Below are positions 53,034-60,902 of a DNA stretch of 64,000 bases, one piece after another. Under the pieces are notes generated by a model. That model saw nothing but the letters and a program-made list of their open reading frames with translations. It did no database searches and had not been told where the DNA came from. Numbering within the stretch: the stretch's first letter is position 1; every line of letters starts with the position of its first letter. The stretch comes from Psychromicrobium lacuslunae (GTDB lineage: Bacteria; Actinomycetota; Actinomycetes; Actinomycetales; Micrococcaceae): assembly GCF_000950575.1 (NCBI RefSeq), contig NZ_CP011005.1, positions 2,418,001 through 2,482,000 on the forward strand. Reading direction: 5' to 3'. A program made the position numbers and the translations under genes.

Positions 53034-53517
53034 AGTAAGCAAGGAACTCATCGACAACGGCCTCGTCATTAGCGCGAGCTTCAAGGCGCCGCGCGAACTG
53101 GTCTTCCGCGCTCATTCTGAGTCGGACTTGATCAGCCAGTGGTGGGGGCCGGAGGGTTTCCCGGTCAATAACTCGACGATGGATTTCCGGGTCGGCGGCG
53201 AATGGCTCTACAGCATGCGCAGCGATGAATCAGGCGAAGAGTTCTGGTCGAAGGCGGTTTATCACGAGATCGTCGTGCCGGAGAAAATCGTCTGGACCGA
53301 CGCGTTCTGCGACGCCGAGGGCAATGTCAACACGGATATGCCGCAGGGCAAGGCCACCGTCACCTTCACCGAGGCCGACGGCGTGACCACCGCCCGCACC
53401 GAAATCCACTACCCGGATAACGCCCAGCGCGACACCGTGGTGCAGATGGGCATGCTGGAAGGCATGACCATGACGCTGAACCAGTTGGAAGGTTTGCTAG
53501 CCAAGCTGCAAGGCTAG
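53026..53517 (+). CDS. SRPBCC / AHSA1-domain protein
   Basis: This 163-residue protein has the AHSA1-like START fold (SASFKAPRELVFRAHSESDLISQWWGPEGF, FRVGGEWLYSMRSD, YHEIVVPEKIVWTDAFCD, and C-terminal TLNQLEGLLAKLQG). Such proteins bind hydrophobic small molecules; despite the domain name, no Hsp90 link is implied. Coding overlap with the ArsR gene indicates that the repressor controls it. The ligand is unknown. Confidence 0.9.
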   Translation: MTEVSKELIDNGLVISASFKAPRELVFRAHSESDLISQWWGPEGFPVNNSTMDFRVGGEWLYSMRSDESGEEFWSKAVYHEIVVPEKIVWTDAFCDAEGNVNTDMPQGKATVTFTEADGVTTARTEIHYPDNAQRDTVVQMGMLEGMTMTLNQLEGLLAKLQG

Positions 53518-53555
53518 GCTGCATTCTTCTAGGCCGCATTAGTAGCGCAAAGAAC

Positions 53556-53594
53556 GGGGTGGCTGGTTCCATAACCGGCCACCCCCTTCTTTCG
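53556..53594 (+). terminator. Intrinsic terminator after the ArsR/AHSA1 operon
   Basis: GGGGTGGCTGGTT (53556-53568) pairs with AACCGGCCACCCC (53573-53585), with one G-T wobble, around loop CCAT, followed by the pyrimidine-rich tail CTTCTTTC. It is a convincing terminator for the two-gene unit. Confidence 0.9.
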
Positions 53595-53634
53595 CTTCAA
53601 GTCGGAGCGGACTATCTCGGACTAAGCTGGTGCA

Positions 53635-54198
53635 GTGCCGAACAAATCGAATGCCCGGGTAGTAGTGCTGAACGGTGGATCGAGTTCGGGAAAATCATCA
53701 ATCGCCCGAGCGCTCCAAGAATTGCTCCCCGGCATCTGGCTGACCTTTGGTGTCGACACTTTCATCGAAGCCCTGCCCGGACGGGGGAATAGCCCTCGAG
53801 CCGGAATCCACTTTGAGCCCGACGGCAGCATCACCTTTACCCCGGAGCACCGAGCCTTAGAGGGCAACTGGTACGCCGGACTCAATGCGATGGCTCAAGC
53901 CGGTGCCAGCCTTATCCTCGACGAAGTCATGCTTGCCGGAGCCGTCGGCCAAGAGCGGCTTCGCTCTGCTTTCACCGGAACTGAACTGATCTGGGTGGCA
54001 GTGCGCTGTGAGGCCGAGATTGCCGCAGAACGCGAGGCCGACAGGCCCGATCGGGTACCCGGAATGGCCCGTCAGCAAGCAACGTCGGTACACCTCCACG
54101 TCAACTACCACATTGAAGTCGACACCAGCCGCCGCTCGGTGGCAGATTGTGCGGCGGAGATTTCGCGTCGTCTCACCGAGGACTTTCTCGACGGCTAG
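53635..54198 (+). CDS. Chloramphenicol-phosphotransferase-like P-loop kinase
   Basis: This 187-residue P-loop protein has a GTG start. The Walker A loop VVLNGGSSSGKSSIARAL, the segment WLTFGVDTFIEALP, and the later RCEAEIAAEREADRPDRVPGMARQQ match the CPT family. Streptomyces venezuelae CPT phosphorylates chloramphenicol, but most homologues have unknown substrates, so resistance should not be assumed. The catalytic Asp is likely that of GVDTF. The gene stands alone, convergent with the VOC protein gene. Confidence 0.88.
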   Translation: MPNKSNARVVVLNGGSSSGKSSIARALQELLPGIWLTFGVDTFIEALPGRGNSPRAGIHFEPDGSITFTPEHRALEGNWYAGLNAMAQAGASLILDEVMLAGAVGQERLRSAFTGTELIWVAVRCEAEIAAEREADRPDRVPGMARQQATSVHLHVNYHIEVDTSRRSVADCAAEISRRLTEDFLDG

Positions 54199-54212
54199 TC
54201 AACCGGAAAAAC

Positions 54213-54689
54213 CTAGCCGCCGTCGTATGCCTTCTGCAGGTCCGCAATAATCAGCTTGCGCTGCCCCATCAGCACGTTCATGGCGCGCTGCACCCCCTCG
54301 GCGTCCGGACCAGTGAGCAGTTTGGACAGGACGTTTGGCACCACTTGCCAGGACAGGCCGTATTTGTCTTTGAGCCAACCACATTGGCTCTCCTCGCCGC
54401 CGTCGGCGGTCAAGCTGTTCCAGTAATAGTCCACTTCTTCCTGGTCTGCGCAGTCAATCTGGAATGAAATCGCCTCGCTGAAGGTGAACTGAGGCCCACC
54501 ATTGAGCGCGGTGAACCCCTGCCCGTCCAGCTCGAAATCTACTGTCAGCACGGTGCCGGCCGGGTACGGTGACCCTTCGCCGTAATAGCTGGTGTTATTA
54601 ATCTTCGAATTCTTGAAAATGCCGCAGTAATACTCGGCGGCTTCGGCGGCCTGAGTGTTGAACCACAGGCAATTGGTGATCGCAGGCAT
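54213..54689 (-). CDS. VOC-family protein (PhnB / 3-demethylubiquinone methyltransferase-like)
   Basis: This protein has about 158 residues, from ATG 54689 with GGAAGGAAC upstream; an in-frame start 15 bases earlier lacks a ribosome site. The beta-alpha repeats NCLWFNTQAAEAAEYYCGIFKNS, VDFELDGQGFTALNGGPQF, FQIDCADQEEVDYYWNSL and QCGWLKDKYGLSWQVVPNVL mark the PhnB-like glyoxalase-fold group. Members are often wrongly named methyltransferases; the true function is unknown. MGQRKLIIADLQKAY at the C-terminus is also typical. Confidence 0.88.
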   Translation of the reverse strand: MPAITNCLWFNTQAAEAAEYYCGIFKNSKINNTSYYGEGSPYPAGTVLTVDFELDGQGFTALNGGPQFTFSEAISFQIDCADQEEVDYYWNSLTADGGEESQCGWLKDKYGLSWQVVPNVLSKLLTGPDAEGVQRAMNVLMGQRKLIIADLQKAYDGG

Positions 54690-54818
54690 TGACGTTCCTT
54701 CCACTTCCTCGGGGAGAACCTGGCCACGACGTGGTCAATTCGAGTCTAGCCCGCCAAGTTTGAAGCAACAATGCTGCATAAATCGTCATTCCAAAGGGCT
54801 TTCCCCTAGCATTTTTCT

Positions 54819-55439
54819 ATGCAACTCTCGCTCTGGTTCGCCCTACTGGCGGCATGCCTGATGATCAGCTTCACCCCGGGCGCCGGCGCGATTAACACCA
54901 TGAGTAACTCTTTGAACGCGGGCTTCCGTCGTTCGCTGTGGGGCATTCTCGGACAGCAAATCGCGCTGTTGATTCAGATTGTGATTGTGGCAGCCGGCGT
55001 CGGGCTTTTGGTTTCTTCCTCCCCCATCGCCTTCCACGTGATTCGCTACGCGGGCGCTGCCTATTTGGTCTACCTGGGCCTGCGGAAACTCTTAGCGAAA
55101 CGCTCGGAAGCCGCTGAAGAAACCAAAGAAGCCAAGCCGGAAAGCGCTTTTTCCATGCTGCGCCGGGGCTTCTGGGTCAATCTGCTCAACCCGAAGGCAA
55201 TAGTGTTCTTCCTGGCTTTCGTCCCCCAGTTCATTCGTCCCGATTCGCCGCTACTGCCACAATATTTAGTGCTCGCCGCCACAGTGGTGCTGGTCGACGT
55301 CGTGGTGATGTGGTTATTCTTCGCCGCTGCTGCCCGATCCTTCAGCCGCTTCACCGAGAGTCAGCGTGGTGAGCGCGCGCTCAACCGGACCTTCGGCGGG
55401 CTTTTCGTCGGTGCTGGTGTGCTGCTCGCCGTGGTCTAA
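54819..55439 (+). CDS. LysE/RhtB-family amino-acid exporter
   Basis: This 206-residue, six-helix membrane protein starts with the family signature FTPGAGAINTMSNSLNAGFRRSLWGILGQQ. It also has GAAYLVYLGLRKLL and RRGFWVNLLNPKAIVFFLAFVPQFI. The Arg/Lys/Glu-rich cytoplasmic loop (KRSEAAEETKEAKPES) sits between helices 3 and 4. RhtB-type proteins export homoserine, threonine or related amino acids. No regulator of the LysG type is adjacent, so the substrate is open. Confidence 0.9.
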   Translation: MQLSLWFALLAACLMISFTPGAGAINTMSNSLNAGFRRSLWGILGQQIALLIQIVIVAAGVGLLVSSSPIAFHVIRYAGAAYLVYLGLRKLLAKRSEAAEETKEAKPESAFSMLRRGFWVNLLNPKAIVFFLAFVPQFIRPDSPLLPQYLVLAATVVLVDVVVMWLFFAAAARSFSRFTESQRGERALNRTFGGLFVGAGVLLAVV

Positions 55440-55553
55440 ACGCGGCGTCATCGGAAGCCAAAAAACGGCACTACCGGTTCTTCGATTCGAAGTTGCGGCC
55501 GCAGACCGGCACAATGGTGGAACTGATTCCAAGGAATATCCAAGGAGCAACAG

Positions 55554-56384
55554 ATGACGACCATCCCCTCCCTCCGGCTGAACGACGGCCACGATTTACC
55601 GGCCCTCGGCTTCGGCACCTACCCGCACGGTTACGCCGATTCCGAGCGAGCCGTCGGGCATGCGCTGGAACTTGGCTACCGGCTGATTGACACCGCGCTA
55701 CGCTATGAAAACGAGGTTGAGGTCGGCACCGCGATCCGAAAATCTCCGGTCCCCCGCGAAGAGATCGTGCTGACCAGCAAACTGCCGGGCCGCAATCACG
55801 GTTACGGCGAAGCTTTCCAAGCCTTCGAAGAATCCAGCCGGAACCTTGGCCTCGACACCATCGACCTCTACCTAATTCACTGGCCACTGCCCAAGCAGGG
55901 TAAGTACGTCGACACCTGGAAGGCCTTGGTGGAACTGCAAAAGGCCGGCAAGGTCCGTTCCATCGGTGTCTCGAATTTCACCGAAGAACACCTAAAAGAT
56001 CTGCAGGATGCCACCGGAGTGACTCCGTCGGTCAATCAAGTGGAATTGCACCCCTACTTTCCGCAACAGGCGTTGCGCGAATTCCACGCCCGTAATGGCA
56101 TTGTCACCCAATCCTGGAGCCCCTTGGGTCGCGGCCAGCTATTGCAGGAACCACTGCTCGTTGAGTTGGCAGAGAAGTATGGCGTTGGCGTGGGTCAATT
56201 AGTCCTACGTTGGCATTTGCAAAACGGTGTAGTACCGATTCCGATGTCGAATAACCCGGAGCGTCAACAGCACAACCTGGAAATCTTCGGCTTCGATATC
56301 ACCGATGAAGACCTGGCCCGGATCAATTCCCTGGAAAAGGGCAGGCTCTGGGGTCAAGACCCAAATGAGCACGAGGAATTCTAG
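55554..56384 (+). CDS. Aldo/keto reductase (2,5-diketo-D-gluconate reductase-like)
   Basis: This 276-residue NADPH-dependent reductase is of the AKR5 group. The tetrad residues appear in LIDTALRYENEVEVG (Asp, Tyr), LTSKLPGRNHG (Lys), and LYLIHWPLP (His). The cofactor end reads PIPMSNNPERQQHNLEIFGFDI. 2,5-diketogluconate or glyoxal-type aldehydes are typical substrates. Its stop overlaps the end of the convergent dehydrogenase gene by four bases. The next genes handle sugar acids or polyols, which supports a sugar-acid role. Confidence 0.9.
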   Translation: MTTIPSLRLNDGHDLPALGFGTYPHGYADSERAVGHALELGYRLIDTALRYENEVEVGTAIRKSPVPREEIVLTSKLPGRNHGYGEAFQAFEESSRNLGLDTIDLYLIHWPLPKQGKYVDTWKALVELQKAGKVRSIGVSNFTEEHLKDLQDATGVTPSVNQVELHPYFPQQALREFHARNGIVTQSWSPLGRGQLLQEPLLVELAEKYGVGVGQLVLRWHLQNGVVPIPMSNNPERQQHNLEIFGFDITDEDLARINSLEKGRLWGQDPNEHEEF

Positions 56385-57472
56385 AACTCCAGCAGCACCT
56401 TGCCGGAACGCGAGGGGTCGCCAGCAACGTCGAAGGCTTCGAGGGCTTGCTGCACCGGGAAGCTGTGCGTGACCACGTGGGCGGCGTTTAGCCTCCCGTC
56501 GGCGAGCCCGAAAAGCACCTCGTCGAGTTCCTCGTTGAATCTAAACGAGCCGGTCAGCTGCAATTCTCTGCTCACCACAAGAGAAATCTCCACCGGTTGC
56601 GGGCCCGCGGGCAGCAGGCCGACCATCACCACGCGGCCACCGCGTTTGGCGCCACGCAAGGCTAGGCCCAGCCCGCTGTGGTGGCCGGAAGATTCAAACA
56701 CCACATCGGCATGCATGGCGTCGAGGTCATCCTCATTCGGAGCCTGGAGGGTGCTGCTCGCACCGACCGTGGCGGCTATCTCCAGCGGTTTGGCTTGCAA
56801 GTCAACCGCGACAATCTCGCGGGCCCCCATTGACTTAGCCGCCGCGACAATCAGCGAACCAATTGGCCCCGCCCCGATCACCAGAACTTTGGCACCACTC
56901 AGCACGTTTGAACTCGCCTCTTGCTGTCCTATTTGCTGTCCTGTTTGTTCTCCTGTTTGATACCCAGCCTGCTTGACCGCATGCCAGGCTACCGCTGCCG
57001 GTTCGGCAATGGCAGCGTCACGAAGCGATAGACCTTCAGGTAATGCTCGGAGCATCCGGCCAGGCAAAGCCAAATAGCGGGCGAAACCGCCCTGAGTGTG
57101 CGGGAATCGCGCCGCGCTACCCAGATATGTGCCCCCGGGAGCTAAATTCGGTTTATCCGCTGGGTAGGGGGTGCGCGCCTCGTCGTCCAGCTCGGTGGCC
57201 GGATGTACCGCTACCTGCGTTCCTGCGGCCGGTGAGCTGCCGTCACTGGCGGCTTGCAGCACCGTGCCAACTACCTCATGGCCGAGCAACATCGGTTCAC
57301 GCAGGATTGATTGCCCGGCGGCGCCGTGCCGCCAGTAGTGCAGATCAGAGCCGCAAATACCACCGAAGGCAATCTCGATCAGCGCCTGATCGGCGGTGGG
57401 TTCCGGCATCGGCAACTCTTCCAACCGAAGATCGCCCTTGGCGTGAATGACAACGCCAATATTGGTTTTCAT
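56381..57472 (-). CDS. Zn-dependent polyol/L-idonate 5-dehydrogenase-like alcohol dehydrogenase
   Basis: This 363-residue medium-chain dehydrogenase has the catalytic zinc region GGICGSDLHYWRHGAAG and LGHEVVGTVL, and the Rossmann motif VLVIGAGPIGSLIVAAAKSMGA. The four-Cys structural zinc loop is not present: the loop after ATELDDEARTPYPADKP has no Cys cluster, which separates it from classical ADH and matches some L-idonate 5-dehydrogenases. A Gln/Gly/Thr-rich insert (TGEQTGQQIGQQ near 177) is unusual. It is transcribed just after the SDR gene and probably oxidises L-idonate or a related polyol acid to 5-keto-gluconate. Confidence 0.82.
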   Translation of the reverse strand: MKTNIGVVIHAKGDLRLEELPMPEPTADQALIEIAFGGICGSDLHYWRHGAAGQSILREPMLLGHEVVGTVLQAASDGSSPAAGTQVAVHPATELDDEARTPYPADKPNLAPGGTYLGSAARFPHTQGGFARYLALPGRMLRALPEGLSLRDAAIAEPAAVAWHAVKQAGYQTGEQTGQQIGQQEASSNVLSGAKVLVIGAGPIGSLIVAAAKSMGAREIVAVDLQAKPLEIAATVGASSTLQAPNEDDLDAMHADVVFESSGHHSGLGLALRGAKRGGRVVMVGLLPAGPQPVEISLVVSRELQLTGSFRFNEELDEVLFGLADGRLNAAHVVTHSFPVQQALEAFDVAGDPSRSGKVLLEF

Positions 57473-57511
57473 CTATTCTCCTCGGCGATCTGGGTCGCAG
57501 GGACTGTGTAT

Positions 57512-58285
57512 TTAGACAACGGCGGTCATCCCACCGTCGATAAAAATTGTTTGCCCATTGACAAAATTGGACGCCTCGGAGGCGAGCCACACCGCCGGTC
57601 CCACCAGGTCCTGCACGGTTCCCCAGCGAGCCGCCGGAGTCCGACCGACCACCCAGGAGTTGAAGGCCTCATCGTCAACCAGGTTCTGCGTCATCTCGGT
57701 ATGGATATAGCCGGGCGCCAGGGAATTAACTTGGATGCCATGCCGCGCCCATTCCGCCGCCATCGCCTTGGTCAGGTTACGCACCCCGCCCTTGGCCGCT
57801 GTGTAGGCGGCAATGGTCGGCCTGGCGAGCTCGCTCTGCACGGAGCCAATATTAATAATCTTGCCGCTGCCGCGAGCGATCATCGGCTTGGCGAGTTCCC
57901 GGCCGATCAGGAACAGGCTACTCAAGTCCGTTTTGATCACCCGTTCCCAGTCCGCATACTCCAAGTCCAACAGCGGCACCCGGTGCTGCAGACCGGCGTT
58001 ATTAATCAAAATATCGGGTGCCCCGGCACGTTCAATCAGCTCAGCAACGCCTTGCGAAACTTCCGCCGGATCGGTGACATCGAAAGCTACCGCGTGCACC
58101 CGATCGGTACCGAACGATGCCGCCAATTCGGCAGCGGCAGCCTCGGCCCGCACCCGATCACGGCCGTGAATGACCAAGCTGGCGCCTGCCTCGGCCAGCC
58201 CGCGTGCCATCGCCGCCCCGATTCCCCGGCTGGAACCGGTAACGAGGGCGAGCTTTCCCTGCAGGTCAAAAGAAGTCGGGCTCAT
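57512..58285 (-). CDS. Short-chain dehydrogenase (gluconate 5-dehydrogenase-like)
   Basis: This 257-residue NAD(P)-dependent SDR has the cofactor motif VTGSSRGIGAAMA, INNAGLQ, catalytic Ser (INIGSVQSE) and YTAAKGG (Tyr, Lys). The LQHRVPLLDLEYADWERVI segment and C-terminal FVNGQTIFIDGGMTAVV are typical of gluconate 5-dehydrogenases that interconvert 5-ketogluconate and gluconate. Its start overlaps the stop of the upstream beta-hydroxyacid dehydrogenase gene by four bases, so they form an operon. Confidence 0.87.
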   Translation of the reverse strand: MSPTSFDLQGKLALVTGSSRGIGAAMARGLAEAGASLVIHGRDRVRAEAAAAELAASFGTDRVHAVAFDVTDPAEVSQGVAELIERAGAPDILINNAGLQHRVPLLDLEYADWERVIKTDLSSLFLIGRELAKPMIARGSGKIINIGSVQSELARPTIAAYTAAKGGVRNLTKAMAAEWARHGIQVNSLAPGYIHTEMTQNLVDDEAFNSWVVGRTPAARWGTVQDLVGPAVWLASEASNFVNGQTIFIDGGMTAVV

Positions 58286-59217
58286 GCCTGCTCCCCTCCA
58301 TGGTTTCCTTCAATTTCGGCGCGCACCACGGAGAGATCCTGGGCACCAAGGCCGTGGTCAACAAGGGATTGGTAGCGCTGCCTTGCCGCGCTGCTCAGCC
58401 TGGCGTCGGTATCAGTGCTTCGGGCAGCATCCAGGAAAAAACCCAGATCCTTGAGCATGAACTGCGCAGCACCCCGAACTTCATAGTCCTGCCCGACGAT
58501 TCGTGGGCCGACGAGCCTGAGCACGGCAGAATCCGCCAATCCCCCACCGAGCACCTCGAGCAACTGCCTGGAGTCGAGTCCGGAGCGCTCGGCGACCACC
58601 ACCGCCTCGGCAAGGGCTGCCGTGGTCAAACCGACTAGTACTTGGTTACAAGCTTTGGCCAGTGAGCCTGCGCCCACCTCGCCGAGCCGATGCGGTTTAC
58701 CCATGCTCTGCAGTACCGGCAGCACTCGCTCAAATGCATCCGGGCTAGCACCGACCATGATGGAGAGGGAGCCCTGCTCGGCGCCTTCGGTTCCGCCACT
58801 TACCGGGGCGTCAATCAACGACACCGCAGCACCGCTCAAGGCGCTGACCCGGTCAGCGAAATCGCGCACCGCGGCGGGCGAGACAGTGCTACAAATGACC
58901 AATGTCTTAGCGTCCGCCAGGGGTGTCTTCGAGGCCTCGCCAGACCAACTTTCCAGCAGGGGCGCCAAGGTTTCTTCGACCTGCGGCAGGTCCGGCAGCA
59001 TCACGATCACCACCGAGGCATCGGCCGCGGAGGCAACGCTCTCCAGCTCTTCAGCCCCTTCGGCGAGCAGGCGCTCCAGCGCGGGCCGAGAGCGATTCCA
59101 CACCCGCAAGGAAAATCCAGCCCGCAACACATTGCGGGCCATCGCCTCACCCATTTTGCCGAGACCAATAAAAACTATCTGCGGTGATCGCTCCGTCGCC
59201 TTCATAATGTCCAACAT
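58282..59217 (-). CDS. NAD(P)-dependent beta-hydroxyacid dehydrogenase
   Basis: This protein of about 311 residues is in the 3-hydroxyisobutyrate / tartronate-semialdehyde reductase family. I choose ATG 59217 with GAAAGG upstream over GTG 59226. It has the Rossmann loop FIGLGKMGEAMARN, LIDAPVSGGTEGAEQGSLSIMVGA, and the catalytic Lys in GAGSLAKACNQVLVG. It heads the leftward sugar-acid operon (this gene, SDR, Zn-dehydrogenase). In that context it may act on a 2-hydroxy-3-oxoacid, but the substrate is not determined. Confidence 0.87.
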   Translation of the reverse strand: MLDIMKATERSPQIVFIGLGKMGEAMARNVLRAGFSLRVWNRSRPALERLLAEGAEELESVASAADASVVIVMLPDLPQVEETLAPLLESWSGEASKTPLADAKTLVICSTVSPAAVRDFADRVSALSGAAVSLIDAPVSGGTEGAEQGSLSIMVGASPDAFERVLPVLQSMGKPHRLGEVGAGSLAKACNQVLVGLTTAALAEAVVVAERSGLDSRQLLEVLGGGLADSAVLRLVGPRIVGQDYEVRGAAQFMLKDLGFFLDAARSTDTDARLSSAARQRYQSLVDHGLGAQDLSVVRAEIEGNHGGEQA

Positions 59218-59237
59218 ACTAGCCACCTTTCAGTATG
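59215..59237. promoter_or_regulatory. Dyad in the divergent promoter region of the sugar-acid genes
   Basis: CATACT (59215-59220) and AGTATG (59232-59237) form an inverted repeat with an 11-base spacer. It lies across the start of the leftward dehydrogenase gene and just before the rightward 2-hydroxyacid dehydrogenase gene (only 28 bases separate the start codons). It is a plausible shared operator, but the arms are short. Confidence 0.4.
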
Positions 59238-59245
59238 ATGAACAG

Positions 59246-60328
59246 ATGACTGCTACCGCGCTTCCTGACAACGCGCCTCACGCCGCTCTCACCATTGCCA
59301 TCTGTGCCCCGCTCGAGGCAGCACTGGTGGAGCGAATTCGGCAGAGTTCGCCAGGAGTCACAGTGCGGTATTCACCCGAGTTATTACCTCCCGAACGCTT
59401 CCCGGCTGATCACGCTGGCGATCCAGACTTCCGACGCAGCGCCGAACAAGAAGAGCAGTACTGGGAAAATATTCGCCAAGCTGACGTGCTCTATGGAATC
59501 CCCAATGAGTCCCCCGCTGATCTGGCTCGCGCGGTCAGAGAAAACCCTAAGCTGCGCTGGATCCATGCAATGGCGGCTGGTGCGGGCGGCTCGGTACGCG
59601 CCGCCCAGTTGAGCGAGGCCGAGCTAGAACGCGTTGTAGTCACCACTTCGGCGGGCGTGCACGCGCTACCGCTCGCAGAGTTTGCGCTGATGGGCCTGCT
59701 CAATGGCTTCAAGCGGGTCGCCGAATTGCAGGCGGACCAACGCGCCAAGCTTTGGCCCGAGCTGCGAGTGCCGACCCGGTTACTGGCCGGCTCTCAGCTG
59801 GTGATTTCTGGCCTGGGTGAGATTGGCATGGAAACGGCGCGGCTAGCAAAAGCTCTAGGGATGACGGTGAGCGGCAGCAAACGACAAGCGCAAGAACTCG
59901 AGGGTATCGATGAAGTGGTCACCAACGATGGCTTAGCCGGACTGCTCAACTCGGCCGATGCCGTCGTCAATACCCTGCCGGGCACCCCTTACACCGAGCA
60001 TCTTTTCGACGCTGAGCTACTCGCGACTCTCAAGCCCGGTGCGGTTTTTGTCAATGTCGGTCGGGGCTCGGTGGTGGATGAAACCGCCCTGCTAGCCGCG
60101 CTAGATGAGGGCCGAATTTCCTATGCCTGCCTTGACGTTTTCGAACAGGAGCCGCTGCCCGCCTCCAGCCCGCTCTGGGAGCACCCAAAGGTACTGGTTT
60201 CACCTCATACCTCGGCGCTCAGCAGCGCGGAGAACCGGTTGATAGCCGAACGGTTCATTTCGAACCTGGAGCTTTTCCGAGCTGGCCGGGTGATGCCGCA
60301 CATGGTTGATCCAGTGTACTTTTACTGA
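59246..60328 (+). CDS. D-isomer-specific 2-hydroxyacid dehydrogenase
   Basis: This NAD(P)-dependent enzyme has about 360 residues from ATG 59246; the long open frame upstream is antisense to the neighbouring gene. Rossmann motif SGLGEIGMETARLAKALGM, the catalytic Arg in VNVGRGSVVDETALL, Glu in DVFEQEPLPASSPLW and His in SPHTSALSSAEN are present. The N-terminal 60 residues are less conserved and acidic. Related enzymes reduce glyoxylate, hydroxypyruvate or 2-ketogluconate. It is divergent from the sugar-acid operon and likely co-regulated with it. Confidence 0.9.
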   Translation: MTATALPDNAPHAALTIAICAPLEAALVERIRQSSPGVTVRYSPELLPPERFPADHAGDPDFRRSAEQEEQYWENIRQADVLYGIPNESPADLARAVRENPKLRWIHAMAAGAGGSVRAAQLSEAELERVVVTTSAGVHALPLAEFALMGLLNGFKRVAELQADQRAKLWPELRVPTRLLAGSQLVISGLGEIGMETARLAKALGMTVSGSKRQAQELEGIDEVVTNDGLAGLLNSADAVVNTLPGTPYTEHLFDAELLATLKPGAVFVNVGRGSVVDETALLAALDEGRISYACLDVFEQEPLPASSPLWEHPKVLVSPHTSALSSAENRLIAERFISNLELFRAGRVMPHMVDPVYFY

Positions 60329-60423
60329 GCTGATCGGCACCTCCCAGGCGGCAGCCTCAGCAAATCTCTTCCGCCAGAGCCCCGGGCTTGCTCCAACACC
60401 CCCGGCATCGTTTCAATAGAGAG

Positions 60424-60873
60424 ATGCCCTTAGAGTGGTCCCTGCGCCAAAGCTCGCCGTCCGACGCCGAGTGGATCGCCGAGCTGCGCGCCGAAGTGAT
60501 GTACCCGGATCTGCAACGCCTGGGTCTTTGGGATCCGGTCCGAGTTCGGCAACGTTTTCTGAACGGTTTTCATCCGGAACATACCTGGATCATCAAAGTT
60601 GCCGACCGGCAGGCTGGAAGCATCGCGCTCCGCCCCGAAGCCGCCGATCAGTGGCTTGAACACTTCTACTTAGCCACCGAATTTCAGGGCCGGGGCCTCG
60701 GCAACGCGGTGCTCGGCACTCTCCTCGCCGAGCACCGCGATCACCGGCCTTACCGGCTCAATGTGCTGCAAGGCAGCGCCGCGAAGAAGCTTTACCAGCG
60801 GCATGGCTTCGTGCTCGAGACCGAGGACGATGTTGACCAGTTCATGATCTCCAACCAGCCCCCGGTGAACTGA
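60424..60873 (+). CDS. GNAT-family N-acetyltransferase
   Basis: This protein has about 149 residues from ATG 60424 (MPLEWS); the frame extends 12 codons upstream without a ribosome site. The acetyl-CoA-binding segment LATEFQGRGLGNAVLGTLL and C-terminal LNVLQGSAAKKLYQRHGFVLETEDDVDQFM follow the GNAT pattern. The substrate is unknown and nothing in the neighbours defines it. Confidence 0.88.
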   Translation: MPLEWSLRQSSPSDAEWIAELRAEVMYPDLQRLGLWDPVRVRQRFLNGFHPEHTWIIKVADRQAGSIALRPEAADQWLEHFYLATEFQGRGLGNAVLGTLLAEHRDHRPYRLNVLQGSAAKKLYQRHGFVLETEDDVDQFMISNQPPVN

Positions 60874-60902
60874 GCGATCTTGGCCTAGCTACTCGCTAGA
60901 TG

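Noticed and set aside
53635-54198. Chloramphenicol resistance gene
   Set aside because: The family match is to CPT-like kinases in general; there is no biosynthetic or resistance context, so a resistance claim is not justified.
57311-58375. Plus-strand open frame of 354 codons opposite the SDR gene
   Set aside because: It is the mirror of well-conserved dehydrogenase genes on the minus strand and has no ribosome site or motif.
58622-59245. Upstream extension of the D-2-hydroxyacid dehydrogenase frame
   Set aside because: It is antisense to the beta-hydroxyacid dehydrogenase gene; family similarity starts only at the ATG at 59246.
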